Part shown: positions 49,294 through 59,160 of the stretch, in pieces | How positions within the stretch are numbered: position 1 is the stretch's first letter | How the letters are laid out: each line of letters opens with the position of its first letter | NCBI RefSeq assembly: GCF_004363315.1 | Contig: NZ_SNYL01000003.1 | Span: 219,342-283,341 of the forward strand | Length of the DNA stretch: 64,000 nucleotides | Reading direction: 5' to 3' | DNA from: Tepidicella xavieri | GTDB taxonomy: Bacteria; Pseudomonadota; Gammaproteobacteria; Burkholderiales; Burkholderiaceae_C | The notes under the pieces: generated by a model | The model's input: only the letters and a program-made list of their open reading frames with translations | The model's database searches: none | Told to the model about the DNA's origin: nothing | Translations under genes and position numbers: made by a program

Positions 49294-51273
49294 ATGCTTT
49301 ATCCCCAGGAATTCGATGTCATCGTCGTCGGCGGTGGCCATGCCGGCACCGAAGCGGCGCTGGCCAGCGCCCGCATGGGCTGTCGCACTCTGCTGCTGAC
49401 CCACAACATCGAGACGCTGGGGCAGATGAGCTGCAACCCCAGCATCGGCGGCATCGGCAAAGGGCATCTGGTCAAGGAGGTCGATGCCCTCGGCGGGGCG
49501 ATGGCCCTGGCCACGGACGAGGCGGGGATCCAGTTCCGCATCCTCAACGGCTCCAAAGGGCCGGCCGTGCGCGCCACCCGGGCCCAGGCCGATCGGGTGC
49601 TGTACAAGGCCGCGATACGGCGCATGTTGGAAAACCAGCCCAACCTGTGGCTGTTTCAGCAGGCGGTCGATGACTTGATGGTGCAGGGCGACCGGGTGGT
49701 GGGCGCGGTCACGCAGGTGGGCATACGCTTCCGGGCCCGGGCCGTGGTGCTGACCGCGGGCACCTTCCTGGACGGGCGCATCCATGTGGGCTTGAACCAT
49801 TATTCGGGCGGGCGCGCGGGCGACCCGCCGGCGGTCAGCCTGTCTGCCCGACTCAAGGAGCTCAAGCTGCCGCAAGGCCGGCTCAAAACCGGCACGCCGC
49901 CGCGCATCGATGGCCGCACCATCGATTTTTCCCGCTGCACGGAGCAGCCGGGCGATGGCATGCCGGGCTCGGAGACGGCCGATCGTCCGGTGCCGGTGTT
50001 CAGTTTCATGGGCCGCCCCGAGATGCACCCGCGCCAGTTGCCCTGCTGGATCACCCACACCAACGAGCGCACGCACGAGATCATCCGCTCCGGCTTCGAC
50101 CGCAGCCCCATGTTCACGGGCAAGATCGAAGGGGTGGGGCCGCGCTACTGCCCCAGCGTGGAAGACAAGATCAACCGCTTTGCCGACAAGGACAGCCACC
50201 AGATCTTCCTGGAGCCCGAAGGGCTGACCACCCACGAGGTTTACCCGAACGGCATTTCGACCAGCTTGCCGTTCGACATCCAGTACGCGCTGGTGCGCAG
50301 CATACCCGGGCTGGAAAACGCACACATTCTGCGCCCGGGCTACGCCATCGAGTACGACTACTTCGACCCGCGCGAGCTCAAGAGCACGTTCGAGACCAAG
50401 CAGATCCAGGGCCTGTTCTTCGCCGGCCAGATCAACGGCACCACCGGCTATGAGGAGGCGGCCGCCCAGGGGCTGTTCGCCGGCGTCAACGCGGCGTTGC
50501 AAGCCAAGGGTGAGCCGCCCTGGCTGCCGCGCCGCGACGAGGCCTACCTCGGCGTGCTGGTGGACGACCTGATCACCAAAGGCGTGACCGAGCCCTATCG
50601 CATGTTCACCAGCCGCGCGGAATACCGCTTGCAACTGCGGGAAGACAACGCCGACATGCGTCTGACCGAGCATGGGCGCCGCATGGGTTTGGTGGACGAT
50701 GCCCGCTGGGACGCGTTCTGCCGCAAGCGCGATGCGGTTTCACGTGAAACCGAGCGCTTGAAGTCCACCTGGGTCCATCCCCGCATCTTGTCGGAGGCCG
50801 AGGCCCTGCGGGTGCTGGGCAAGCCCATCGAGCACGAATACGCCCTGTTCGACTTGTTGCGCCGCCCGGGCGTGACCCATGCTGGCCTCATGTCGCTGGA
50901 GGGTGGGCGGTTTGCCGGTGGCGACGGGCAGGTTTCACGTGAAACCTTGGGGCCGCTGTATGAGCCGGTGGTCGAGCAGGTGGAAATCGCGGCCAAGTAT
51001 GCCGGCTACATCGAGCGGCAAAAAGACGAGGTGACGCGGGCGGCCAGCTACGAGCATCTGAAGCTGCCGCCGGATCTGGATTACATGCAGGTGGCGGCCT
51101 TGAGCATCGAGGTGCGGCAGAAACTCAACAAGCACCGGCCCGAGACTTTGGGGCAGGCGTCGCGCATTTCGGGCGTGACGCCGGCGGCCATCTCGCTCCT
51201 GCTCATCCACCTGCGCCGGGGCAAGTACAAAGGCTTTGCGGCCGACGCGGACGACCAGGCGGTGGCGGCATGA
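49294..51273 (+). CDS. mnmG: tRNA uridine 5-carboxymethylaminomethyl modification enzyme
   Basis: A 659-aa FAD enzyme (GidA) that with MnmE modifies U34 of several tRNAs. The FAD-binding motif GGGHAGTE is at residues 13-20; [16 protein letters not shown] and the C-terminal [22 protein letters not shown] are diagnostic. Two parS palindromes are embedded in the coding sequence at VSRET codons. ATGA overlap with rsmG. Confidence 0.96.
   Translation: MLYPQEFDVIVVGGGHAGTEAALASARMGCRTLLLTHNIETLGQMSCNPSIGGIGKGHLVKEVDALGGAMALATDEAGIQFRILNGSKGPAVRATRAQADRVLYKAAIRRMLENQPNLWLFQQAVDDLMVQGDRVVGAVTQVGIRFRARAVVLTAGTFLDGRIHVGLNHYSGGRAGDPPAVSLSARLKELKLPQGRLKTGTPPRIDGRTIDFSRCTEQPGDGMPGSETADRPVPVFSFMGRPEMHPRQLPCWITHTNERTHEIIRSGFDRSPMFTGKIEGVGPRYCPSVEDKINRFADKDSHQIFLEPEGLTTHEVYPNGISTSLPFDIQYALVRSIPGLENAHILRPGYAIEYDYFDPRELKSTFETKQIQGLFFAGQINGTTGYEEAAAQGLFAGVNAALQAKGEPPWLPRRDEAYLGVLVDDLITKGVTEPYRMFTSRAEYRLQLREDNADMRLTEHGRRMGLVDDARWDAFCRKRDAVSRETERLKSTWVHPRILSEAEALRVLGKPIEHEYALFDLLRRPGVTHAGLMSLEGGRFAGGDGQVSRETLGPLYEPVVEQVEIAAKYAGYIERQKDEVTRAASYEHLKLPPDLDYMQVAALSIEVRQKLNKHRPETLGQASRISGVTPAAISLLLIHLRRGKYKGFAADADDQAVAA
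50736..50751. promoter_or_regulatory. parS: parS site 2, inside mnmG
   Basis: GGTTTCACGTGAAACC, a perfect 16-bp palindrome with the parS core TTTCACGTGAAA. It encodes VSRET in MnmG. Confidence 0.85.
50931..50946. promoter_or_regulatory. parS: parS site 3, inside mnmG
   Basis: Identical to site 2 (GGTTTCACGTGAAACC), 195 bp further on and again encoding VSRET. Confidence 0.85.
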
Positions 51274-51962
51274 GCGCGTCGCTGGCCGATGCGTTGCACG
51301 AAGGGTTGACGGCGCTGGGCTTGGCGCTGGATGCCGGGCAGCAGGCGGCTCTGCTTGCCTATCTGGATTGGCTGGCCCGGTGGAACCGCGTCTATAACCT
51401 GACGGCGGTGCGCGACCCGCGCGAGATGCTGACCCACCACCTGCTGGACAGCCTGGCGGTGGTGGCGCCGCTGCGGCGGCAACTGGCCGCCATGGGGCAG
51501 AGCCAGGGGGGCGCGCGGTTGTTGGATGTCGGCTCCGGTGGCGGGTTGCCGGGCGTGGTGCTGGCCATTGCTTGCCCGGACGTGCAGGTCAGCTGTGTGG
51601 ACACGGTGGCCAAAAAAGCCCTGTTTGTCCAGCAGGTGGCCGCGGCCTTGCGATTGCCCAATGTGCGCGGGGTGCATGCACGGGTCGAGCGCTTGACCGA
51701 GACGTTCGACGTGGTGACGTCACGGGCCTTTGCGTCGTTGGCCGATTTTGTCCACTGGTCGGGCGCCGTGCTGGCCCCGCAGGGCGTCTGGATGGCCATG
51801 AAGGGCAAGGTGCCCCATGAAGAAATGGCGGCGCTGCCTCCCGCTGTGTCCGTGTTTCACGTGGAACCATTGACCGTGCCGGGCCTGGAGGCACAGCGGT
51901 GCATCGTCTGGATGCGCAAGGCCGCGCATGCCGTTGCCGACGCGGGCGGCGAAAGCACGTAA
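51270..51962 (+). CDS. rsmG: 16S rRNA (guanine-N7) methyltransferase
   Basis: A 230-aa SAM-dependent Gid[17 protein letters not shown], motif [18 protein letters not shown] and [12 protein letters not shown]. It methylates G527 of 16S rRNA. The frame contains parS site 4 near its 3' end. Coupled to mnmG by ATGA. Confidence 0.95.
   Translation: MSASLADALHEGLTALGLALDAGQQAALLAYLDWLARWNRVYNLTAVRDPREMLTHHLLDSLAVVAPLRRQLAAMGQSQGGARLLDVGSGGGLPGVVLAIACPDVQVSCVDTVAKKALFVQQVAAALRLPNVRGVHARVERLTETFDVVTSRAFASLADFVHWSGAVLAPQGVWMAMKGKVPHEEMAALPPAVSVFHVEPLTVPGLEAQRCIVWMRKAAHAVADAGGEST
51853..51868. promoter_or_regulatory. parS: parS site 4, inside rsmG
   Basis: TGTTTCACGTGGAACC, identical to site 1 and encoding VFHVEP in the same frame. 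Confidence 0.85.
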
Positions 51963-52041
51963 ACTCAAGCCCTGCCACCGCTGCTGCTTCACGCCCAGGC
52001 GTGGCGGCAGGCCATCGTTCTGAAGAAAGCATCATTCCATC

Positions 52042-52656
52042 ATGTTCGGTGTCGCCGACTATGGCGCCTTCGTGGTTGCCGTCATCGTGTTTCTGGCCAT
52101 TCCCGGCCCCGGCAATCTGGCCCTCATCACCTCCACCGGCCAGGGCGGGGCGCGCGCGGGCGTGGCCGCCACGCTCGGCGTGATCGCTGGCGATCAGGTG
52201 CTCATGTGGCTGGCCGTGGCGGGGGTGGCGGCGCTGCTGGTGGCCTACCCGGCCGCTTTTCATGCGGTGCAGTGGCTGGGTGCTGCCTATCTGGCCTGGC
52301 TGGGGGTGCTCATGCTCAAGGCCCGACCCGGTGATGCGCCGGTGCTCCACATCAAGCCGCGCCACTATTTCCGGCAGGCGCTAACCATTACGCTGCTCAA
52401 CCCCAAGGCCATCGTGTTCTACATGGCCTTCTTTCCCTTGTTCGTGGATCCGCAACGCCATCTGGGCTTGCTCACTTTTGCGTTCATGGCTTGCACGATT
52501 GCCGTCTTGACCCTGCTGTACGGCTTGACCGTGGTGTGGCTGACACGCCAGTTCGCCCGCCGGCTCGACGCCAGCCCCCGGTTGGGCCAGGCCCTCAGCA
52601 GGCTGGCCGGCGTTTTCCTCATCGGCTTCGGCATCAAGCTGGCCATCTCCCGTTGA
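52042..52656 (+). CDS. LysE-family amino-acid exporter
   Basis: A 204-aa LysE/RhtB transporter with about six helices: VFLAIPGPGNLALITS, LGVIAGDQVLMWLAVAG and LLNPKAIVFYMAFFP. It probably exports an amino acid; substrate unknown. Inserted between rsmG and parA, 16 bp before parA. Confidence 0.9.
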   Translation: MFGVADYGAFVVAVIVFLAIPGPGNLALITSTGQGGARAGVAATLGVIAGDQVLMWLAVAGVAALLVAYPAAFHAVQWLGAAYLAWLGVLMLKARPGDAPVLHIKPRHYFRQALTITLLNPKAIVFYMAFFPLFVDPQRHLGLLTFAFMACTIAVLTLLYGLTVVWLTRQFARRLDASPRLGQALSRLAGVFLIGFGIKLAISR

Positions 52657-52672
52657 TCCCATCGCGTCCGTC

Positions 52673-53443
52673 ATGGCAAAAATCTTCTGTGTCGCCAATC
52701 AGAAAGGTGGGGTCGGCAAGACCACCACCACCGTCAACCTGGCTGCGGGTCTGGCCAAGGTCGGGCAGCGCGTGCTGATGGTCGATCTGGACCCGCAGGG
52801 CAATGCCACCATGGGCTCCGGGGTGAACAAGCGTGATCTGCCCCTGACGGTGTATGACGTGTTGCTCGGTTCGGCCCAGGTCGCCGAAGCGGCGGTGGCG
52901 TCGCAAGCGTGTGGCTACCGGGTGCTTGGAGCCAACCGGGAACTGGCGGGCGCCGAGGTGGAACTGGTCGAGCTGGCGCAGCGCGAAAAGCGCCTCAAGC
53001 AGGCGCTGGCCCAGGTGGATGGCGATTACGATTTCGTGCTCATCGACTGCCCCCCCTCCCTGAGCATGCTCACCCTCAACGGGCTGTGCGCGGCCCATGG
53101 CGTGATCGTGCCCATGCAATGCGAGTATTTCGCGCTGGAAGGGCTGTCCGACTTGGTCAACACCATCAAGCAGGTGCATGCCAACCTCAACCGCGATTTG
53201 AAGATCATCGGCCTGTTGCGCGTGATGTTCGATCCGCGCATCACCTTGCAGCAGCAGGTCAGCGATCAACTCAAGGGCCACTTCGGCGACAAGGTGTTCG
53301 ACACCGTGATTCCGCGCAACGTGCGCCTGGCCGAGGCGCCGAGCTATGGCTTGCCTGGCGTGGTGTTCGACCCGGCGGCACGCGGCAGCAAAGCGTTCGT
53401 GGACTTCGCGCGCGAGATGGTGGCGCGCATCGAGCGGATGTGA
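52673..53443 (+). CDS. parA: chromosome partitioning ATPase ParA
   Basis: A 256-aa ParA/Soj: deviant Walker [10 protein letters not shown] (residues 11-19), VDLDPQGNATMGSG, DCPPSLSMLTLN. It works with ParB and the parS sites to segregate origins. Its stop overlaps the next gene's start (TGATG), and parB follows that gene. Confidence 0.95.
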   Translation: MAKIFCVANQKGGVGKTTTTVNLAAGLAKVGQRVLMVDLDPQGNATMGSGVNKRDLPLTVYDVLLGSAQVAEAAVASQACGYRVLGANRELAGAEVELVELAQREKRLKQALAQVDGDYDFVLIDCPPSLSMLTLNGLCAAHGVIVPMQCEYFALEGLSDLVNTIKQVHANLNRDLKIIGLLRVMFDPRITLQQQVSDQLKGHFGDKVFDTVIPRNVRLAEAPSYGLPGVVFDPAARGSKAFVDFAREMVARIERM

Positions 53444-54006
53444 TGGCGACCCCTGTGGTGCTCCAACTGCCGGGCTGGCGCAACAGCGGCCCCGACCACT
53501 GGCAGAGCCGGTGGGAAGCCCGCCATGGCGACGTCCGCGTGCAACAGCACGATTGGGAATGGCCCCGGCGGGGCGACTGGATGGCCCGCCTCGATGACGT
53601 GGTGCAGGCCCAGCAGCGGCCCGTGGTGCTGGTCGCGCACAGCCTGGGCTGCCTGCTGGTGGCGGCCTGGGCCAGCGTGTCCCGCCACACGGCGCGGGTG
53701 CGGGGGGCCTTGCTCGTGGCCCCGGGCGATGTGGAGGCCGAAGACGGCCCCGTGCCGCCGTTGCCGGGGTGGCGACCCATCGTGCGCGAGCGCTTGCCAT
53801 TCGCCTCCATCCTGGTGGGCAGCCAGAATGACCCGTATTGCACCCTGGCGCGTGCGCAGGCGTTGGCGCGGGACTGGGGCAGCGACTGGGTGGACATCGG
53901 GCCGCGGGGCCACATCAATGCCGAATCGGGCTTGGGGGACTGGCCCGAAGGGCGGGCTTGGATCGAGCCCTGGCTGCATGGGGCGGGTGCCGCAGGGCCC
54001 GCTTAA
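53443..54006 (+). CDS. RBBP9/YdeN-type alpha/beta hydrolase
   Basis: A 187-aa serine hydrolase-like protein: LPGWRNSGPDHWQSRWE, nucleophile region VLVAHSLGCLL, GSQNDPYC with the acid Asp and GPRGHIN with the His. It sits between parA and parB and is coupled to parA by a 1-bp overlap. The natural substrate is unknown. Confidence 0.88.
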   Translation: MATPVVLQLPGWRNSGPDHWQSRWEARHGDVRVQQHDWEWPRRGDWMARLDDVVQAQQRPVVLVAHSLGCLLVAAWASVSRHTARVRGALLVAPGDVEAEDGPVPPLPGWRPIVRERLPFASILVGSQNDPYCTLARAQALARDWGSDWVDIGPRGHINAESGLGDWPEGRAWIEPWLHGAGAAGPA

Positions 54007-54036
54007 CGCTTGAATCGACGGAAGGAAATCACCGAG

Positions 54037-55014
54037 ATGGTCACCAAAAAACCCAAAGGCCTGGGCCGGGGCCTGGAAGCTTTGTTGGGCCCCAAGCTGG
54101 GGGAGGATGCGGCCGACCCCACGCAGCGCGACCAGCCCTCCACCCTGGCGCTGACCGATTTGGTGCCGGGCGCCTACCAGCCGCGTACCCGCATGGACGA
54201 GGGCGCGCTGTATGAACTGGCCGAGAGCATACGCAGCCAGGGCATCATGCAGCCCATCCTCGTGCGGCGGCTGGCCGAGGCCGATGGCGAACGCCGGCTG
54301 GCCGAGTGGCGTGCCGCGCAGGGTTTGCCCGAAGTCCCCCGGGGGGCGCGCCCGGTGTACGAAATCATCGCGGGGGAACGCCGCTTTCGGGCCGCCCGCC
54401 TGGCGGGTCTGGAGACGGTGCCCGTGCTGGTGCGCGACGTGCCCGACGAGGCCGCCGCAGCCATGGCCTTGATCGAGAACATCCAGCGCGAAGACCTCAA
54501 CCCGCTCGAAGAAGCCCAAGGCTTGCAACGTCTGGTGCGTGAGTTTGGACTCACTCACGAGCAAGCCGCCCAGGCCGTGGGCCGCTCCCGCAGCGCCGCC
54601 AGCAACCTGCTGCGTCTGCTCAACCTGGCCGAGCCGGTGCAGACCATGCTCATGGCCGGCGACATCGACATGGGCCATGCCCGCGCGCTGCTGGCGCTCG
54701 ACAAGGCCACCCAGATCACCGCCGCCCACCAGATCAGCGCCAAGGGGCTGTCGGTGCGCGAGGCCGAGGGCCTGGTCAAAAAACTGGGGGCGGAGTTTGC
54801 GCTCACGCCGCTGAAACCGAAGAAGGAAAAATCGCGCGACATCCGCCGGGTGGAGGAGGAACTGTCGGACCTGCTCACGGCCACGGTGGAAGTGCGGGTG
54901 AAAAAGCGCGTCAAGCGCCATGGCCGGCTGGAAGATCAGGGGGAACTGGCCATCCACTTCGGCTCGCTGGACGAGCTCAATGGCCTGATCGAGCGGCTGC
55001 GCGGCACCGCCTGA
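54037..55014 (+). CDS. parB: chromosome partitioning protein ParB
   Basis: A 325-aa ParB/Spo0J: GLGRGLEALLG N-terminus that stimulates ParA, the CTP-binding GERRFRAARLAGL, helix-turn-helix (QAAQAVGRSRSAASNLLRLL) and a dimerisation C-terminus. It binds parS. ATG at 54037 is chosen over a TTG at 54010. A ~16-residue extra stretch (GERRLAEWRAAQGLPEVP) interrupts the region before GERRFR. Confidence 0.94.
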   Translation: MVTKKPKGLGRGLEALLGPKLGEDAADPTQRDQPSTLALTDLVPGAYQPRTRMDEGALYELAESIRSQGIMQPILVRRLAEADGERRLAEWRAAQGLPEVPRGARPVYEIIAGERRFRAARLAGLETVPVLVRDVPDEAAAAMALIENIQREDLNPLEEAQGLQRLVREFGLTHEQAAQAVGRSRSAASNLLRLLNLAEPVQTMLMAGDIDMGHARALLALDKATQITAAHQISAKGLSVREAEGLVKKLGAEFALTPLKPKKEKSRDIRRVEEELSDLLTATVEVRVKKRVKRHGRLEDQGELAIHFGSLDELNGLIERLRGTA

Positions 55015-55017
55015 ACC

Positions 55018-55785
55018 ATGCGGTGGCGTTGGCCGTGGCCGCTGCCGGCGGTGTTTGTCTGGGTCGGCGCCTGGGGCTGGTATGCCGGCTTGCTGGCGCT
55101 CGGGATCGGCGCGGCTGGGGCCTTCGCGGCGGCGGCCAGCCTCAGCGTGCTGGCCAGCCTGTGGGGGGATAGCCGCTGGCGGCGCGGGCTGATCGCGCTG
55201 GGCTTTCCTCTGTCGTGGGTGTTGATCCACGGCGCCGCTGGGGTGCCGGCCTGGGTGTGGTTGCTGCCCGCGGCGGTCTTTCTGCTGCTGTATCCGCCAT
55301 TGGCCTGGCGCGATGCGCCGCTGTTCCCGACGCCGCCCGATGCGCTCGATGGTCTGCGCGATCAGGTGTTCCTGCCGCCGATGGCGCGCATCCTGGATGC
55401 CGGTGCCGGCCTGGGCGATGGCTTGCGGGCGTTGGAACGGGCTTTTCCTGACGCCCGCCTCGAAGGGGTGGAGCGCAGTTGCCCCTTGGCGCAGCTGGCC
55501 CGTTGGCGCTGTCCGGCGGCCCGCGTGCGCCGCGGCGACATGTGGGCCACGGACTGGTCTGGCTACGACATGGTGTACCTGTTTCAACGGCCCGAGACCA
55601 TGCCGCGCGCCGCGCAAAAGGCCCGGCGCGAGCTGCGTCCCGGGGCTTGGCTGGCCAGCCTCGAATTCGAGGTGCCCGGCTGCCCCCCGACCCTGCGCTG
55701 GACGTGCCCGGATGGCCGCCTGCTGTGGCTGTATCAGGCGCCGCTGCCGCCTGCCGGGCCGGTCGAGGGCGAGCGCCTGCCTTGA
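55018..55785 (+). CDS. membrane-anchored class I SAM methyltransferase
   Basis: A 255-aa protein: three or four N-terminal hydrophobic segments (residues ~5-90), then a methyltransferase domain with motif I RILDAGAGLGDGLRALE and GVERSCPLAQL. Substrate unknown. It starts 3 bp after parB and its last 52 bp overlap the convergent sensor gene. Confidence 0.82.
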   Translation: MRWRWPWPLPAVFVWVGAWGWYAGLLALGIGAAGAFAAAASLSVLASLWGDSRWRRGLIALGFPLSWVLIHGAAGVPAWVWLLPAAVFLLLYPPLAWRDAPLFPTPPDALDGLRDQVFLPPMARILDAGAGLGDGLRALERAFPDARLEGVERSCPLAQLARWRCPAARVRRGDMWATDWSGYDMVYLFQRPETMPRAAQKARRELRPGAWLASLEFEVPGCPPTLRWTCPDGRLLWLYQAPLPPAGPVEGERLP

Positions 55786-58700
55786 CGCCAGCGGGCGATC
55801 ATGTCGGCCGCCGGCTCGGGCCGGCCAAACAGGTAGCCTTGCAGCAGCACCTCGGCGTGGTTGCGGAAGAAGGCGGCGTGCTCCGGGGTCTCGACGCCTT
55901 CGGCCACCACGCGCAACTGCAGATGCCGGGCCACCGACAGGATGGCCTCCACCAGCGCGGCATCGCTCTGGTCGTGCGGCGCGTCCTGCACGAAGCTGCG
56001 GTCGATCTTGATTTCGTGAATGGGCAGCGATTTGAGGTACGACAGCGAAGAATAGCCCGTGCCGAAATCGTCGATGGAAAAGCGCACCCCGTGCCGGTTC
56101 AGCGCCTTCATGCGCTCGATCACGTCGTCGATGCGCTCCACCACCACGCTTTCCGTGATTTCCAGGATCAGGTCCTCCGGGGCGGCGCCAGTGGCCTGCA
56201 GCAGGTCCAGCAGGTCTGGCGTGAACCGCGTCTGGTGGAACTGCTGCGGGCTGATGTTGACGGCGATGGGCAGGCGCAAGCCCTCGCGGCGCAGTTGGCC
56301 CAGGTGCTGGCACACCTCGCGCAGCACCCATTGCCCGAGCGGGGCAATCAGCCCGCTGTCTTCGGCCACGGGGATGAAGACGCCGGGTGGCAGCAGCCCT
56401 TGCTCCGGATGGGCCCAGCGAACCAGCGCCTCGGCGCTGACCACTTCGCCCGTGGCGGTGGCCTGAGGCTGTAGGTACAACCGCAGTTCGCCGGCGGAAA
56501 GGCCCCGGCGCAAGTCCTGCTCGATCGCGAAGCGTCGTCCGGCGGCCTGCCCCATGGCGGCGTCGAAAAACGCGGTCTGGTTGCCGCCGCCGTGCTTGGC
56601 GCGGTGCAGCGCGGTGTCGGCGCGGCGCAGTGCTTCGCTCGGGGTGTCGCTGAAGTGGTGGGGCAGTAGCGTCACCCCGATGCTGGCTGTCACGTTGATG
56701 TCGGGGCGATCCGGCAGTGAGAAAGGGCGCTTGAGCAAGTCGTGCACCACCTCGGCCAGACGCATCGCTTCCTGGGAAACGGCGTCCTCATCTGCGGCGT
56801 TGCCGTGCATGAGCAAGGCAAACTCGTCGGCGCCCAGGTGCGCCAGCACGAGCCCGGCGCGCATCAGCGTCGAGAAACGCTCGCCCAGCCGTTTCAACAG
56901 CCGGTCGCCCGCGGCGTGGCCCAGCGCGTCGTTGAGCGTTTTGAAGCGGTCGATGTTGACCAGCAGCAGGGCGCTGAGGCGATGGTTGCGGCGGTCACCC
57001 GACAGGGTTTCGGCGAGCTCGCGCAGCAGATGGCGCCGGTTGGGCAGCCCGGTCAACAGATCGAACCACGACAGCTGGTGCGCCATGTCTTCGGCATGGC
57101 GCTGGGCCGTGATGTCGAGCTGCACCGACAGGTAGTGCGTGATGTGACCGGAAGGGTCGCGCACCGGCGCGATGGTGACGGCCTGCACATAATCCTTGCC
57201 GCTCTTGTGGCGGTTGACGATTTCGCCGTGCCAGGTTTCGCCGGCATGGAGGCTGCGCCACATGGCTTCGTACACCTCGTGCGGTGTTTGGCCCGAACGC
57301 AGAATGCGGGGATTTTGCCCCAGCACCTCCTGGCGTGTGTAGCCGCTCATGCGCTCGAAGGCCGCATTGACGTATTCGATGCGGCCTTGCAGATCGGTCA
57401 GGATGACGCCGGCCGGGCTTTGCTCCATGGCCTGGGACAGCTGCAGGATCTTGGCCTCGGCTTGCTGGCGGGCGGTGATGTCGCGGGTGACGCCCTGCAA
57501 CTGGACCGGCTGCCCCTGCGCGTCGGTGATGAGGGTGGAGACGATCTCGACCGGGATGCGGTGGCCATCGCGATGCACCTCCTCCAGCCGGTCCGTCTGT
57601 GAGCGGGCCGACTTGTCGCCCGCGGCAAAGGCGCGCAGGCGCTCCGGCAGCCGTTTGCGCACCGCAGCAAGCGATTCGGGGGTGAGGATGTCGTCCAGGT
57701 CTTTGCCGAGCATTTCTTCCGGGGTGTAGCCCAGGTGGCGCTCGACCGACGGGCTGATGTAGAGCAGCCGCTCGGTGGCCAGATCGAGCAGCCACACCAC
57801 GTCGCTGCCGTTTTCCGCCAGCAGCCGGTAGCGGGCTTCGCTGGCCTGCAGGCGCTCGCGCACGGCGCGCAGCTCGTCGATGTGGCGCGCCGACCAGTTC
57901 AGCCGCCGCCGCTGCACATACAGGTACACACCCACGCCCAGGGCAAAGAGGGCCAGGATGCCCGACAGGGCGATGGTCAGGCCGCCGCGCACCGCTTCGG
58001 CCATGAGCTCGCTGCGGTCCTGTTTGACGAGCAACCACCAGCCGGTGTCGCCCACCGGCAGCACCATGGCATAGACCGGCACCCCCGCATAGTCGCGCCC
58101 GTCCATCATCTCGCCCGGGGCGGCTTCGCCTCGCAGCACACGGGCTGAAGGCAGCCAGGGGTCGCTCAACGGGCGAATGACGTGGGGCGCGGCATCCGGC
58201 AGGCGCTTCAATGCGCTGAGAAAGACGACCTCCTCGCCCCGCTGCGCCACCAGCACCGCCTCGGCCGACTCGCCCGGCAGCGGCCAATCCTTCAGCGCAG
58301 GATGGAAATATGGGGGCAGGTCCAGGTGCATCACCACCACCGCCGGCCGCTCGAAGCTCAGGGCGATGGGGGCCAGAAAGCGCAGCCGCGCCTGGCCGTC
58401 GGCATCCAGGCGCGGGCCGTCGCGCTGGACCTGCCCAGCAGCTATCGCTTTGCGCACGCCGCTTAGCAAATCGGCGGCGCTGGAGAGTTCCGTAAATTCC
58501 GGATCATTGATGCCGCGACCTTCGGCATCGATCACTTCCACCCGATCGAACTGTCCTGATAAGGCGATACGGCGCAGCCGCTCCTGCACTCCCTGGCGGG
58601 CCTGGGGCGTGCTTTCGCGGGCCCACATCAACCAATATTGCGGCAACCCGACGCTGTGTTGCACCCCCAACGCTTCGTTCCAGCGTTCCCGATGCCAGGC

Positions 58701-59141
58701 AGCGATTTGCTCGGCCTTGGACAGTCCGATGGCGCGCAACTGGTTTTCCGCGTCATGCCGCTTTTCGCGGTAGCGGTCGTGGATGTTGAGGCCTGTGACC
58801 ACCACGATGGTGACGGCCAGCAAGCCGATGGCCAGCCAGGGCAGCGTTTCGCGCGGTGGCGTTTCGGCTTCAGGTTCCTGACCCGGCCAAGTGGGCGCCG
58901 ATCGGGTGGATCGCAGCAGCGCCAAGTACAGCAGGATGGACGTGACCGCCACGAACAGCCAGCCCTTGAGGGTTTGGGCCATGAGCCGTTGTTGCAAATC
59001 CTCGGCCAGCAGCCAGTCCACTGCCTTGTCGGACAGCAAAATCCACAGCGCCGAAAAGCAGGCATAGAGCAGCACCACCGTCAGCGCGTATTGCCCCCGG
59101 TTGCTCACGAAGGGCGGGATCCGGCGGCTGCTGCGGGGCAT
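55734..59141 (-). CDS. membrane sensor with PAS-PAS-GGDEF-EAL domains
   Basis: A 1135-aa cyclic-di-GMP protein. Three N-terminal helices (~18-38, 60-76, 101-118), a periplasmic sensor (~120-385), a fourth helix (~388-410), two PAS domains (~435-555 and ~565-685), GGDEF (~690-860) and EAL (~875-1115). GGDEF reads GADEF (770-774), so cyclase activity is doubtful, whereas the EAL motif (904-906) and SIDDFGTGYSSL are intact. It probably degrades c-di-GMP under sensory control. Confidence 0.92.
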   Translation of the reverse strand: MPRSSRRIPPFVSNRGQYALTVVLLYACFSALWILLSDKAVDWLLAEDLQQRLMAQTLKGWLFVAVTSILLYLALLRSTRSAPTWPGQEPEAETPPRETLPWLAIGLLAVTIVVVTGLNIHDRYREKRHDAENQLRAIGLSKAEQIAAWHRERWNEALGVQHSVGLPQYWLMWARESTPQARQGVQERLRRIALSGQFDRVEVIDAEGRGINDPEFTELSSAADLLSGVRKAIAAGQVQRDGPRLDADGQARLRFLAPIALSFERPAVVVMHLDLPPYFHPALKDWPLPGESAEAVLVAQRGEEVVFLSALKRLPDAAPHVIRPLSDPWLPSARVLRGEAAPGEMMDGRDYAGVPVYAMVLPVGDTGWWLLVKQDRSELMAEAVRGGLTIALSGILALFALGVGVYLYVQRRRLNWSARHIDELRAVRERLQASEARYRLLAENGSDVVWLLDLATERLLYISPSVERHLGYTPEEMLGKDLDDILTPESLAAVRKRLPERLRAFAAGDKSARSQTDRLEEVHRDGHRIPVEIVSTLITDAQGQPVQLQGVTRDITARQQAEAKILQLSQAMEQSPAGVILTDLQGRIEYVNAAFERMSGYTRQEVLGQNPRILRSGQTPHEVYEAMWRSLHAGETWHGEIVNRHKSGKDYVQAVTIAPVRDPSGHITHYLSVQLDITAQRHAEDMAHQLSWFDLLTGLPNRRHLLRELAETLSGDRRNHRLSALLLVNIDRFKTLNDALGHAAGDRLLKRLGERFSTLMRAGLVLAHLGADEFALLMHGNAADEDAVSQEAMRLAEVVHDLLKRPFSLPDRPDINVTASIGVTLLPHHFSDTPSEALRRADTALHRAKHGGGNQTAFFDAAMGQAAGRRFAIEQDLRRGLSAGELRLYLQPQATATGEVVSAEALVRWAHPEQGLLPPGVFIPVAEDSGLIAPLGQWVLREVCQHLGQLRREGLRLPIAVNISPQQFHQTRFTPDLLDLLQATGAAPEDLILEITESVVVERIDDVIERMKALNRHGVRFSIDDFGTGYSSLSYLKSLPIHEIKIDRSFVQDAPHDQSDAALVEAILSVARHLQLRVVAEGVETPEHAAFFRNHAEVLLQGYLFGRPEPAADMIARWRQGRRSPSTGPAGGSGA

Positions 59142-59160
59142 GGTCGGGGTGGGCAGGGGG

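Noticed and set aside
51963-52041. Imperfect hairpin after rsmG as a terminator
   Set aside because: The CCTGCC/GGCAGG arms are interrupted by mismatches and no T-run follows.
53344-56331. 995-codon open frame on the minus strand across parA, the hydrolase, parB and the methyltransferase
   Set aside because: Only its start-proximal part overlaps EAL-gene DNA in another frame; the rest is antisense to well-identified genes and has low-complexity composition.
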